A DNA stretch of 20,566 nt from Candidatus Heimdallarchaeota archaeon (GCA_015522385.1 WAMJ01000272.1:1-20566), one strand, 5' to 3'; positions 7,215-14,534 are shown, counted from the stretch's first letter. A program made the numbers and translations. The notes: generated by a model from the sequence alone, not told the origin.

Positions 7215-7230
7215 CTCTTTAAGGTTTTTT
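7215..7230 (-). promoter_or_regulatory. BRE/TATA-like promoter of the GTPase gene
   Basis: Minus-strand AAAAAACCTTAAAGAG: the purine-rich AAAAAACC resembles a TFB recognition element and CTTAAAGAG the TATA box, centred about 26 nt before the ATG at 7194. This supports a leaderless mRNA from that codon. Confidence 0.45.
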
Positions 7231-7343
7231 CTCTCAATGAAATATTCTGCTTAATCAGCGGTCTCAGATCTACTTTATTCGGTATACTAATTCGTAAATC
7301 AAGAGGTATCCAAATTAGGCATGCCGTACTCAATACAGATTGT

Positions 7344-8294
7344 CTACTTCCAGTAGTGCTTCATGATCCTTGTCACGTTCCCCCACTTGATCTTTTCCAT
7401 ATCTCCTTCGTCGAGACTCAGTTCTTCCTTCACTCTGTCGAAGAGAGGGGGGAGTGAGGTGATGTCCGTCATATCGTCTGGGAGTGTGGCCCCATCAAGA
7501 TCTGCTCCCGAATGCACAGAGGCTGTACCTCCGATCTCGATAATCTTTTCGAACATACGCACTGCATCTGCAGCGGATGCCTTCTCTGGTTCGGAGTTCA
7601 GGAATGCCTTGTACAGGTTGACCCCGATTGAGCCACCAGTATCCACCAGTGCCTGAGCCATCTCCACAGTGAGGTTACGACGGTGGTCGGCAATATCTCT
7701 GATGTTCGAGTGACTGGCCATGATTGGAGAGTTGGTGTGAGACAGCACATCCCAAAAGGACTTGTCGTTCAGGTGGCTGACGTCGATGATGATTCCGAGA
7801 TCCTCCATCGCAGACAGCAGATCCTTTCCTGCCCCGGTGAGTCCCCGGTGCTCTCCCTGCTCCTGACCCGTGGTGAAAAAGTTCTCCTCATTCCAAGTCA
7901 GACCCATGGATCTCAGCCCCAACTCGTGGTAGATGTACAGTCTGTTGAGATCCGTGTCGATCCCTGAAGCACCCTCAAAATGAAGCACGATGCCAATATT
8001 TCGGTGCTCGTTTTCCTCGACTTCTTTCCTACTGTCAATCAGGGCGTTGAGGTCAGCCATGGTTTCTATCTTATGGAATCTATTCCGGGGGTCGTTCACC
8101 ATCCTCACCCAGTTGGCTAGCATCTTCTCTGTCCTGTAGTGTCCGTCTGTTGGGTATCCTGTGAAGAACCCGCACAGGAGATCTGCCTGTTGGGCCCTGT
8201 GGAGGTCGACGTGGCCAACTTCGGAACTGGTGTGGAACTCCCTCTTCTGCTTGTTCATTGCCCAGAGAGTGTCAATGTGGGTATCGATAAACAC
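7344..8294 (-). CDS. Membrane dipeptidase family protein (peptidase M19)
   Basis: A zinc hydrolase of the renal dipeptidase family, cleaving dipeptides (including D-containing ones in many members). Metal ligands are recognisable: H6 and D8 in DTHID, E107 in HFEGA, H174 in DVSHLND and H195 in MASHSN. The family hallmarks LTWNEENFF, DHRRNL and GADLDG (D265/D267) are also present. At 316 residues it has normal family length and, despite the family name, no signal peptide or anchor, so it should be cytosolic. It starts with GTG at 8294 and ends ...KHYWK. It lies 56 nt downstream of the VOC-protein gene on the same strand and may be cotranscribed with it. With the M1 aminopeptidase elsewhere in the window it suggests active peptide turnover. 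Confidence 0.93.
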   Translation of the reverse strand: MFIDTHIDTLWAMNKQKREFHTSSEVGHVDLHRAQQADLLCGFFTGYPTDGHYRTEKMLANWVRMVNDPRNRFHKIETMADLNALIDSRKEVEENEHRNIGIVLHFEGASGIDTDLNRLYIYHELGLRSMGLTWNEENFFTTGQEQGEHRGLTGAGKDLLSAMEDLGIIIDVSHLNDKSFWDVLSHTNSPIMASHSNIRDIADHRRNLTVEMAQALVDTGGSIGVNLYKAFLNSEPEKASAADAVRMFEKIIEIGGTASVHSGADLDGATLPDDMTDITSLPPLFDRVKEELSLDEGDMEKIKWGNVTRIMKHYWK

Positions 8295-8350
8295 AGGTTA
8301 ACATGCGCACGCGAGGTAATAGCTGTTGCGTTCTTCCAGAAAAGTTACGA

Positions 8351-8746
8351 TCACTTCAGGATAGAGTTGATCTCAATGATATTGCCCGATGGGTCCCTGA
8401 TGTGCAGCGTTCGAACTCCCCACTCATGCCTTGTAGTCGGTGGGTAGAGGATAGGGAAGCCCTTCTTATTCAGCTCGTCTGCGACAGCGTCCACGTCGTC
8501 TACTTGGTAGATGATCACAGTCTTGTCTTGGCACTCGTGGATGTTCTCTGTTGGGGTCATCTCCAATGCCTCCGCCATGAGCTTCCTGTCGAAGATTGCA
8601 ATCTTGATGGAACCAGCTAGGAATTCTGCGTAAACGTCGTCGTGAGCTCCGATCTTGCATTCCAAGCCCATGACGTCTGTGTAAAAATCAAACATCTCGT
8701 TGAAACAGTCTGTTAGTAGTCGAACGTATGTTACCGTGCCTTTCAT
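8351..8746 (-). CDS. VOC (glyoxalase/bleomycin-resistance fold) protein
   Basis: A 131-residue protein with two beta-alpha-beta-beta-beta modules of the vicinal oxygen chelate fold. Module one contains TYVRLLTDCFNEMFDFYTDV..GLE, the usual start of these domains. Module two contains YQVDDVDAVADELNKKG and ends RTLHIRDPSGNIIEI, with the conserved DPxGN and a terminal glutamate that is a frequent metal ligand. Members include glyoxalase I, dioxygenases and drug-binding proteins; the reaction cannot be specified here. The ATG at 8746 is 29 nt from a TATA-like element (8771-8780), and the M19 gene follows on the same strand. Confidence 0.88.
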   Translation of the reverse strand: MKGTVTYVRLLTDCFNEMFDFYTDVMGLECKIGAHDDVYAEFLAGSIKIAIFDRKLMAEALEMTPTENIHECQDKTVIIYQVDDVDAVADELNKKGFPILYPPTTRHEWGVRTLHIRDPSGNIIEINSILK

Positions 8747-8770
8747 TGTGTTCGGTATGACGTAATGGTG

Positions 8771-8780
8771 TATTAATTTT
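8771..8780 (-). promoter_or_regulatory. TATA-like box for VOC-protein gene
   Basis: AAAATTAATA on the minus strand, centred about 29 nt before the ATG at 8746. No Shine-Dalgarno is seen, so a leaderless transcript is likely; it could also serve the downstream M19 dipeptidase gene. Confidence 0.45.
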
Positions 8781-8806
8781 TCCTATTGGGTGCGGATCAG
8801 TGCCAA

Positions 8807-9790
8807 TTACCTTATCCTCTCGTAGCTCTCCACCCAGTCGCTGACCTCATCCAGTTGCTTGATCTCGTCTCCTCCCAGCTTGAGCTCAAGCGCTCCGAGG
8901 TTCTCTTCCAGTTGCTCGACCGAGTTGGCCCCGATGATGGGGGCAGTGATGAAGTCCTTGCTAAGCATCCAAGCCAAAGCGACTTGCGAGGGTTTGGCTC
9001 CGTGACTCTCTGCAATATCTAGCACCTTGTCAAGTATATTCCATCTCTGCTCGCTGAAGTACCTCGACTGTACTCCCTTGTTCCTCGGTGTTTCTGGAAG
9101 TTCTGCATCCCTCCTGTACTTACCTGTCAGGAATCCTCCTGCGAGAGGGCTGTAGGGGATGACCCCTATGCGATACTTCCTGACAATCTTCTCGAACTCG
9201 TGCTCGACTAGCATGCGTCTTGCGAGGTTGTACACTGGCTGTAAGGTATCAAACCTCTGGTAACCGTACTTGTCCGCCATCCACAGTGCCTCCATGAAGT
9301 GCCATGGTTGCACATTCGAGGCACCGAGGTAGTTGACGATGCCGTCTTCGATGAGCAGGTTCATGGCGTGCAACGTCTCCTCTATAGGCGTATCTGGGTC
9401 AAAGGAATGGATCTGGTAGAGGTCCACCCACTCGGTCTGTAACCTCTCAAGGCTTCCGGTGATCGCTTGGTTGACATGTCTACGGGACAGTCCCCGGTCG
9501 TTGATGTCATCTGACATATTTCCTCTGAGCTTCGTGGCAAGGACGAGGTCGTCCCGCGTTCCCCTGTCCTTCATCCACCGACCGATGATCTGTTCAGTGT
9601 TGCCCGCAAAAGAGTTATCTGCCCATGAGGTGTAGATGTCGGCAGTGTCGAAGCAATTTATTCCGAGCTCTATAGCCCTGTCCATGATCTCGAATGATTT
9701 CTCTTCATCCACTCTCCATCCGAATTGCATTGTCCCTAATACTACCTTTGATACCTTGGTTCCTGTGTTTCCTAATTTGACGTATTGCAT
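8807..9790 (-). CDS. Aldo/keto reductase, second family member
   Basis: A 327-residue NAD(P)H-dependent oxidoreductase. The catalytic tetrad is D48 and Y53 (FDTADIY), K87 (ATKLRG) and H128 (YQIHSFDP). Further family marks are MQYVKLGNTGTKVSKVVLG at the N-terminus, the GLSRRHV segment, PYSPLAGGFLTGKYRR, and IIGANSVEQLEENL near the C-terminus. It differs clearly from the enzyme at 2997-3986, for example in a longer loop after Y53 and a different cofactor-end sequence, so the two are not a recent duplication. The ATG at 9790 is preceded by a TATA-like ATTTAATACT centred 26 nt upstream. The substrate is unknown; many relatives reduce aldehydes, ketones or oxidised sugars. Confidence 0.93.
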   Translation of the reverse strand: MQYVKLGNTGTKVSKVVLGTMQFGWRVDEEKSFEIMDRAIELGINCFDTADIYTSWADNSFAGNTEQIIGRWMKDRGTRDDLVLATKLRGNMSDDINDRGLSRRHVNQAITGSLERLQTEWVDLYQIHSFDPDTPIEETLHAMNLLIEDGIVNYLGASNVQPWHFMEALWMADKYGYQRFDTLQPVYNLARRMLVEHEFEKIVRKYRIGVIPYSPLAGGFLTGKYRRDAELPETPRNKGVQSRYFSEQRWNILDKVLDIAESHGAKPSQVALAWMLSKDFITAPIIGANSVEQLEENLGALELKLGGDEIKQLDEVSDWVESYERIR

Positions 9791-9810
9791 CGTAAAAAAC
9801 TGAACTGATC

Positions 9811-9820
9811 AGTATTAAAT
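9811..9820 (-). promoter_or_regulatory. TATA-like box for aldo/keto reductase 2
   Basis: ATTTAATACT on the minus strand, centred about 26 nt before the ATG at 9790; no Shine-Dalgarno. Suggests a leaderless transcript independent of the upstream proline-rich gene. Confidence 0.5.
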
Positions 9821-9847
9821 GCTTCTCTCGGGGCTATAAAATATTGA

Positions 9848-10480
9848 CTAGAGTGATTCCAGCTTCTTCAGAGCGTCCATCAGAGACTTTGTCTCATCAT
9901 CGCTCTTCGCAGGTTCTACCATCGGGGTCTCAACCGGTTTGGTCTCGTCAACCGGAGGGGCGGTTGTCGATGTGACCTGCTTTGGAGGTGTCTTGGGAAG
10001 AGAGGGTGTAGGTCGAACAGGTGGGCTTGCGGGGATTGACGAGGTCGAGACGGGTACAGTGCTCCTTGGTGGTGGTATGACAGGTGGTGATGTCGGTGGT
10101 GATGTTGGTGGTGATGGTCTAGCGGGAGCGACTGGTGCTGGGGTGGGGTTTGTCACTGGGCTTTTCGGCGGCATGACCGGTGCTGTTGGTATTGTAGTTG
10201 GCTGTGTTGCAGGAATTGTCTGCTGTGCAGCATCTACCTTGTTCTCAAGGACGGTGAGTCTCTCCATAATGGCTCCGAGGTCCTCACTTGAGACCGAGGT
10301 GGGTGCTGGTGCCGCCTGCAATGCGTTTATTGTTCCTTTGAGCTGATCAATCTCTGCCCTGAAGCCCTCGAGTATTTCCTCCATCTCGAAGAATTTCTTC
10401 TTGGTAGCTGATGTATAAGAATCAAGTTTCTGCACGATCATCCTGATTGATTTCGCCACAGTGCTGTTCTCTTCCGACAT
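9848..10480 (-). CDS. Coiled-coil protein with long proline-rich linker
   Basis: A 210-residue protein in three parts. Residues 5-87 are mostly helical with heptad-like spacing (SIRMIVQKLDSY, EMEEILEGFRAEIDQLKG, LGAIMERLTVLENKVDAA). Residues 92-190 are a Pro/Thr/Ser/Ala-rich disordered linker containing a PPTS repeat and runs such as PPVIPPPRS. The last 16 residues form a short amphipathic helix (SLMDALKKLESL). There is no signal peptide, membrane segment or cysteine, so it is cytosolic. It has the layout of an adaptor: an oligomerising head, a flexible polyproline tether and a binding peptide at the end. Asgard archaea encode profilins, and in eukaryotes such tracts bind profilin or SH3 domains; a link here is only a hypothesis. 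It lies 80 nt downstream of the unrecognised gene at 10561-11637. Confidence 0.85.
   Translation of the reverse strand: MSEENSTVAKSIRMIVQKLDSYTSATKKKFFEMEEILEGFRAEIDQLKGTINALQAAPAPTSVSSEDLGAIMERLTVLENKVDAAQQTIPATQPTTIPTAPVMPPKSPVTNPTPAPVAPARPSPPTSPPTSPPVIPPPRSTVPVSTSSIPASPPVRPTPSLPKTPPKQVTSTTAPPVDETKPVETPMVEPAKSDDETKSLMDALKKLESL
10083..10118 (-). repeat. Three 12-bp tandem units coding for PPTS
   Basis: On the plus strand GGTGGTGATGTC, GGTGGTGATGTT and GGTGGTGATGGT follow one another. They encode the PPTS-PPTS-PPV part of the proline-rich linker. In-frame unit gain or loss would change linker length without disrupting the gene. Confidence 0.7.
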
Positions 10481-10560
10481 GCGATTATCTCAAATATAAT
10501 TTTTATCATATTAAATACTTATCTCTTCACCCTAACTTCTCGCGTAAGCATCCTTTCCGC

Positions 10561-11637
10561 CTAGTATTCGAACTTTGGAACATCTCGAAGGTACGGGACT
10601 AATTTTTCCATGATTATGTCGAGATAGAGACCGTTGAAGTGAGCTGCCTTTCCCCGATCTGGTTTGAGCTTGAGGATCCGGAGAATGGATGCAGCAAATG
10701 GTTGGTACCTCACCCGTGACCTGGCCGATATTCCAACAATCCTCCGTCTTGATGGATTCTCGGGATCAGGGTTGACTTGGAATGGGAAGACCTTGGTGAT
10801 CTGGGTCTTGAGCATATTGGCAACGGTCGATGAGCTGTCGAACCTCAACCAGCTCTTCATCTGGATGCCGGGGAAGAGATAGAGGAGCTGTTGGTCAATC
10901 TCGATATTGTTCCGAGCAGTGAGTGAGCAGAACATGCAGTCCTCGTAGAACATCACCAAGTACTTACCAAACTCCAGAAGTAGACCTTCTACGCAACGGA
11001 TCCCCTCCCTCACCACCACCCTCTCCTTCTCATCAGAGAGTTGGGGGGCTACTGTCTCCTCGAAGTACTGGTCGACGTAATCGCTTACCGTCTTCCCGCT
11101 GCTAGCGTAGATCATGTCGTTGAGACGGTACATCCAGTGCCCCATGATGAACAGGACTGACATCCGTGCGATGTTTGAAGTCTCAGCGGCCTCGCTCTTG
11201 AGTAAATTAAGGATTGAGTTTTGGTAGGCAGGAGTTCTTAGCCTCCCCCTGAGCGTTCTGTGTAGTTCGGAAAACTCCTTTCTCCTAGCCTTCAGCACCT
11301 TGATCTTGTGAAGGGCTACCCTGTACTCTGATTTCTGGATACGCCTCCCTTCGGAGTCCCTCGATCTCCGGGCGAAGAGCTTCTCCTCTTCGAGCTTCTT
11401 CAGCTTCTCATCCACCCGTCTGTCTGGAAATTTGCTTCCGTACCTCCTCCGGGCCATGGCTTTGATCTCCTCTTGAGCAGTTCCCCTGAGCAGTGCTCGG
11501 AGAGTCGGTGGTCGGTACTTCTTCATCCCTTTGTACACCGCTTGAGCTATGAAATTCCGGGTGATCCACTCGGGTGTGTCCCTCTTCTCCACATCGAAGA
11601 AATCAAGCCAGAAGTTTGGAAATGTGCTCTTTCCCAC
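10561..11637 (-). CDS. Uncharacterised basic, helix-rich protein
   Basis: I do not recognise this 358-residue protein. It starts with GTG at 11637. The N-terminal half is strongly basic with charged helices (about residues 60-135, many Arg/Lys/Glu), suggesting a coiled coil or nucleic-acid or protein-binding surface. The C-terminal half (about 150-358) looks like a globular helical domain, with an MSVLFIMGHWMYRLND helix and a CMFC pair. The CMFC pair alone is not a metal site. There is no signal peptide or continuous membrane span. It lies upstream of, and in the same direction as, the coiled-coil/proline-rich gene, 80 nt apart, so the two may belong together. It is divergent from the phosphofructokinase gene. 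Confidence 0.8.
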   Translation of the reverse strand: MGKSTFPNFWLDFFDVEKRDTPEWITRNFIAQAVYKGMKKYRPPTLRALLRGTAQEEIKAMARRRYGSKFPDRRVDEKLKKLEEEKLFARRSRDSEGRRIQKSEYRVALHKIKVLKARRKEFSELHRTLRGRLRTPAYQNSILNLLKSEAAETSNIARMSVLFIMGHWMYRLNDMIYASSGKTVSDYVDQYFEETVAPQLSDEKERVVVREGIRCVEGLLLEFGKYLVMFYEDCMFCSLTARNNIEIDQQLLYLFPGIQMKSWLRFDSSSTVANMLKTQITKVFPFQVNPDPENPSRRRIVGISARSRVRYQPFAASILRILKLKPDRGKAAHFNGLYLDIIMEKLVPYLRDVPKFEY

Positions 11638-11697
11638 TATTATCTGAACACTCTATCCATTGAAAAATCTTGCTCCTTAACTCGTGAAGGAGAGGAA

Positions 11698-11708
11698 TAT
11701 TCATTAAG
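11698..11708 (+). promoter_or_regulatory. Weak TATA-like box for phosphofructokinase
   Basis: An A/T-rich stretch TATTCATTAAG centred about 28 nt before the ATG at 11731. The match is weak, but the spacing agrees with the leaderless pattern of other genes in the window and with the family start. Confidence 0.3.
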
Positions 11709-11730
11709 AGAATATCATGGTTACTCATCA

Positions 11731-12759
11731 ATGAAAGTCGGAATTCTCACCAGTGGTGGAGACACCCCTGGGATGAATGCAGTGATCCGAGCATGCTACA
11801 TGGCTGCTAAGAGGCTGGGTCACGAGCTCATAGGAATTAAGTACGGTTGGAAGGGACTTACCGAGGGAATCACCGTCGACATCACGGATGACATTATAGA
11901 GAATATAGATCTTGGAGGGACGATCCTCTACTCTGCAAGGTTCAACCCGTATGCCCGTGAGGGCTCGATTGAGAAGATTAAAGGCGTGATACAGAACCTT
12001 GGTCTCGATGGAATAATAGCCATTGGTGGTGAGGACACCTTAGGGGTTGCGCAAAAGCTCAATATTGATGGGATAAACGTTGTAGGAGTCCCCAAGACGA
12101 TCGATAACGACCTTGATGCCACAGATTACACCTTCGGTTTCAACACAGCATATACCATTGCAACCGAGGCAATGGACAGGGCCAAGACAACCGCGAAGTC
12201 GCACGAACGTGTGATGATTGTGGAGATCATGGGCAGGCACGCGGGCTGGCTCACACTCTACGCAGGTATCGCTGCTGGTGCTCATGCCATCCTCATCCCC
12301 GAGTTCCCGATCTCGATCGATGACCTGCTGGGTATTATCAAGAAGAGGTACGACAACGGGGACACGTGGGCAATCGTTGCAGTCTCTGAGGGATATGGAT
12401 ACTCCGAGAAGGACGACGCCCTACTGGAGAAGGACGAGTTTGGACATGTTCTCCTGGAAGAGAAGAAGATCGGTGCTATGATCGCCGAGCTTATTCACAA
12501 GCACCTCGACGTACCCACCCGGGCTGTTACACTCGGACATATCCAGAGGGGAGGTCCCCCCACAGCATACGACAGGTTCCTCTGCACAAGGCTTGGTACT
12601 ATGGCTCTGGAACTAGTTGATCAGGGGGAGTACGGGAAGATGCCTGCACTCCGTGGGACGTCCGTCAAGGCAGTAGATCTCTCCGAAGCAGTCTCTAAGC
12701 TCAAAGTCGTGGACGAAGAGCACTGGGATCTGGCGAAGAAGCTCATGGAACTTGATTGA
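11731..12759 (+). CDS. pfkA: 6-phosphofructokinase, predicted pyrophosphate-dependent
   Basis: A 342-residue PfkA-family enzyme that phosphorylates fructose 6-phosphate in glycolysis (reversibly if PPi-dependent). Visible motifs are GGDTPGMNAVIR (9-20), GGEDTLGVA (99-107), PKTIDNDLDAT (121-131) with catalytic aspartates, MGRHAGW, ILIPE and the C-terminal GHIQRGGPPTAYDR substrate-binding stretch. Two positions decide phosphoryl donor in this family: Asp102 where ATP enzymes have Gly, and Lys122 where they also have Gly. Both have the PPi-type residue here. Upstream in-frame codons back to 11473 lie antisense to the neighbouring gene and are not part of the protein: the ATG at 11731 begins exactly at the family start (MKVGILTSGG). 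The gene ends 3 bp from the stop of the converging HTH gene. Confidence 0.95.
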   Translation: MKVGILTSGGDTPGMNAVIRACYMAAKRLGHELIGIKYGWKGLTEGITVDITDDIIENIDLGGTILYSARFNPYAREGSIEKIKGVIQNLGLDGIIAIGGEDTLGVAQKLNIDGINVVGVPKTIDNDLDATDYTFGFNTAYTIATEAMDRAKTTAKSHERVMIVEIMGRHAGWLTLYAGIAAGAHAILIPEFPISIDDLLGIIKKRYDNGDTWAIVAVSEGYGYSEKDDALLEKDEFGHVLLEEKKIGAMIAELIHKHLDVPTRAVTLGHIQRGGPPTAYDRFLCTRLGTMALELVDQGEYGKMPALRGTSVKAVDLSEAVSKLKVVDEEHWDLAKKLMELD

Positions 12760-12762
12760 AAA

Positions 12763-13473
12763 TTAGGCATCGCTGAATCTCTGCTTGATCAAAAGGTATG
12801 GCATGATCGCCTTCATGATCTTGTTCTCCGCCTTGCGAAGGGTCTTCTCCACAGCGTACCGTGTGACTCCAAGCTCCTCAGCCACGTCCGCAACCTTCAC
12901 CTTCCTTGGGATCTCATAGTAACCCTTCTCAAAGAGCCTGATGATAATACTGAGCTGTCGGTCGGTCATCCCGTGGATGAGGTCTGGGAAGGAGATCATC
13001 TGCTTCCTGAACATCCCATCTATACCTAGGTCAGTTGTGGAGAGAATCTGGAACTCCGTATTGGTCGAGAACTCCTCGAGTATCCCCGACACAATCTTAG
13101 AATCTATGCATCTTATCTTGTGGTACTCCCAGCCTTCATGGTACCTGATCGGGTACTCCAGCAGACCTCCCCTCTCCTGTATCATACTGGTGATTGACCT
13201 CTCGTAAAGGTCGACACAGAGGCACTTCATGACGATGTAGATGGACTCTGATCTAATGATCCGCCAGTCATCGACGTTTGAGAACAGACGCTTTGCCTCC
13301 TCGAGGTGAAGGTTCTCCTTCCTGTCAGGGATCATCAGGATATCGTAATCCCTGTTGCAGTAGCTGAAGATGTTGGTGGAGAAGTAGGAAGAGTACTCCA
13401 GAAACGGGCAGGGATGTCTGGCCTTTACCTTGAGTTCAATCGCCACTTGTACCACCAACCGGTTCGCTGCCAT
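12763..13473 (-). CDS. Transcription regulator with C-terminal Bat-type HTH
   Basis: A 236-residue putative DNA-binding regulator. Residues about 168-225 match the archaeal HTH_10 (Bat) pattern: MTDRQLSIIIRLFEKGYYEIPRKV, then VADVAEELGVTRYAVEKTLRKAENK as the helix-turn-helix. The N-terminal 150 residues form a sensor-like domain starting KARHPCPFLEYSSYF with several cysteines (C22, C39, C84, C86, C122), so metal or redox sensing is possible but unproven. The ATG at 13473 overlaps the end of the EamA transporter gene by 38 bp and has GAGGT five bases upstream, so it is translationally coupled to the transporter. A local regulatory role over that operon is plausible. The stop is 3 bp from the converging phosphofructokinase stop. 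Confidence 0.88.
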   Translation of the reverse strand: MAANRLVVQVAIELKVKARHPCPFLEYSSYFSTNIFSYCNRDYDILMIPDRKENLHLEEAKRLFSNVDDWRIIRSESIYIVMKCLCVDLYERSITSMIQERGGLLEYPIRYHEGWEYHKIRCIDSKIVSGILEEFSTNTEFQILSTTDLGIDGMFRKQMISFPDLIHGMTDRQLSIIIRLFEKGYYEIPRKVKVADVAEELGVTRYAVEKTLRKAENKIMKAIMPYLLIKQRFSDA

Positions 13474-14371
13474 CTACTACCTCTTCTCCATCGTCCACGA
13501 TGACCGCGAAGACCAGAGCCACGAGAACGAGGAAGATCCCTGCCTGTACCCAAGCTGTGTACAGCACCCCAAGGTAGAATATGTCAATATAGAACGGGAC
13601 GAATACCTGTCCGAGGAGAAGCACCGATGCAAGGTTGGCTGAGATGTATCTCATGGCGTAGAAATATCCGATGAATGGGACTATGGTGGCGATGAAGACG
13701 ATGTAGAAAATCCACTTCCACCCCTCGGAATTGGGTATGGGTATTCCTCCTGAGATGAGCGACATCAACATCGACATGACGGAGATTATCAGCATGACCA
13801 CGTAGAACAGGGCCAAGGTATCGGTCTCGGGTCTTACCTGCGTAGACAGCTTGGACGTAAACACCACATAGACCCCATATGAGAAGGCGGATACTAAGAG
13901 GAGGAGGATGGCCAGTAAAGAACCACCCCCAAAGTTTGATAGGTCTCCCTCCGTGGTGATCAACAGCATCCCCGCAATGGCCAGAAACACCGATACCATG
14001 TGCTTGGGATTAATCCTGTCATCCAAAAAGGAGACAGAGAGGAAGGGGACTATTATTAGGAACAGCAGGGAAATCAACGACGCCAACCCTGCAGATATCT
14101 TGTAGGATATCGCAACAAATTGGAACGCCAATCCGCTGAACTCCGAGAGACCAATTACCCATGTGATCTTCATCCTCAGGAGCTTCTTTATCTCCTGATA
14201 CCTTGTGGGTAGGAGGACGAACGAGATCACAACAGTTGTGAGAAGAAACCTGTAGAACAAGTATGGTGCAGGTTCTAGGTATTCCAGACCAAATTCGATG
14301 AAGCTGGTACTGAATCCCCAGCCGACAACCGCCGCGAGCATTGCAAGATACGCCATTGGTCTGTTTCCCAT
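13436..14371 (-). CDS. EamA/DMT-family transporter
   Basis: A 311-residue drug/metabolite transporter superfamily membrane protein with about ten hydrophobic segments in two EamA repeats (roughly residues 6-137 and 150-295). The N-terminal MAYLAMLAAVVGWGFSTSFI is a typical first helix, and repeat two contains ILLLVSAFSYGVYVVFTSKL. Members export amino acids, metabolites or drugs; the substrate here is unknown. The C-terminal tail is acidic and Gly-rich. It is the first gene of a two-gene operon with the Bat-HTH regulator, whose start lies inside its last codons. The ATG at 14371 follows a dyad repeat and a TATA-like TTTTATACC described separately. Confidence 0.92.
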   Translation of the reverse strand: MGNRPMAYLAMLAAVVGWGFSTSFIEFGLEYLEPAPYLFYRFLLTTVVISFVLLPTRYQEIKKLLRMKITWVIGLSEFSGLAFQFVAISYKISAGLASLISLLFLIIVPFLSVSFLDDRINPKHMVSVFLAIAGMLLITTEGDLSNFGGGSLLAILLLLVSAFSYGVYVVFTSKLSTQVRPETDTLALFYVVMLIISVMSMLMSLISGGIPIPNSEGWKWIFYIVFIATIVPFIGYFYAMRYISANLASVLLLGQVFVPFYIDIFYLGVLYTAWVQAGIFLVLVALVFAVIVDDGEEVVDGSEPVGGTSGD

Positions 14372-14376
14372 AATCC

Positions 14377-14406
14377 CAAAGAGTCTTTTGAGTACTTGAC
14401 TCTTTG
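14377..14406. promoter_or_regulatory. Perfect 9-bp dyad at predicted transcription start of EamA operon
   Basis: CAAAGAGTC (14377-14385) and GACTCTTTG (14398-14406) are exact inverted repeats separated by 12 bases, ending 5 bases before the EamA ATG. The TATA-like box at 14428-14436 predicts a start near 14405, so the dyad would be either an operator covering the start site or a hairpin forming the very 5' end of the mRNA. A second small dyad, GTTGC/GCAAC, lies at 14408-14421. Confidence 0.5.
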
Positions 14407-14427
14407 CGTTGCGTTAGCAACCCTGTG

Positions 14428-14436
14428 GTATAAAAC
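14428..14436 (-). promoter_or_regulatory. TATA-like box of EamA/HTH operon
   Basis: Minus-strand GTTTTATAC centred near 14432, 61 nt before the EamA ATG. It predicts transcription from about 14405 and a leader of about 34 nt. The plus-strand reading TATAAAAC could instead drive rightward transcription from about 14458. Confidence 0.4.
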
Positions 14437-14443
14437 ACTGACC

Positions 14444-14534
14444 TAGTAGGGAGATATACATATAGCTCTCACTTGTTCGAGCAGAGCTATGTGCTAAATC
14501 ACCACCATGATTATGAATCTCCTCTTGCCCTACT
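14444..14534 (+). other. Nested inverted repeats, possible structured RNA
   Basis: In this 247-base gene-free gap an outer stem AGTAGGG (14445-14451) / CCCTACT (14528-14534) continues with AGAT (14452-14455) / ATCT (14517-14520). It encloses a hairpin CATATAGCTCT (14459-14469) / AGAGCTATGTG (14483-14493) with one mismatch, and a smaller one AATCA (14497-14501) / TGATT (14508-14512). Together they would fold into a three-way junction. This was read by eye; no energy calculation or homologue supports it. I see no RNA family, and it is not a tRNA. Confidence 0.3.

Noticed and set aside
2997..9790. Two aldo/keto reductases as a tandem duplication
   Set aside because: They lie about 4.8 kb apart, differ in loop lengths and cofactor-end sequence, and look like old paralogues.
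10923..10933. CMFC pair in the unrecognised protein as a zinc or iron-sulphur site
   Set aside because: Only one cysteine pair is present, without the second pair or histidines that a metal site would need.
11473..11730. N-terminal extension of the phosphofructokinase frame
   Set aside because: It is antisense to the start of the gene at 11637-10561, adds no known domain, and the family start MKVGILTSGG coincides with the ATG at 11731.
14470..14482. GTTCGA, as in a tRNA T-loop
   Set aside because: The surrounding sequence does not form acceptor, D or anticodon arms, so it is only the loop of a hairpin.
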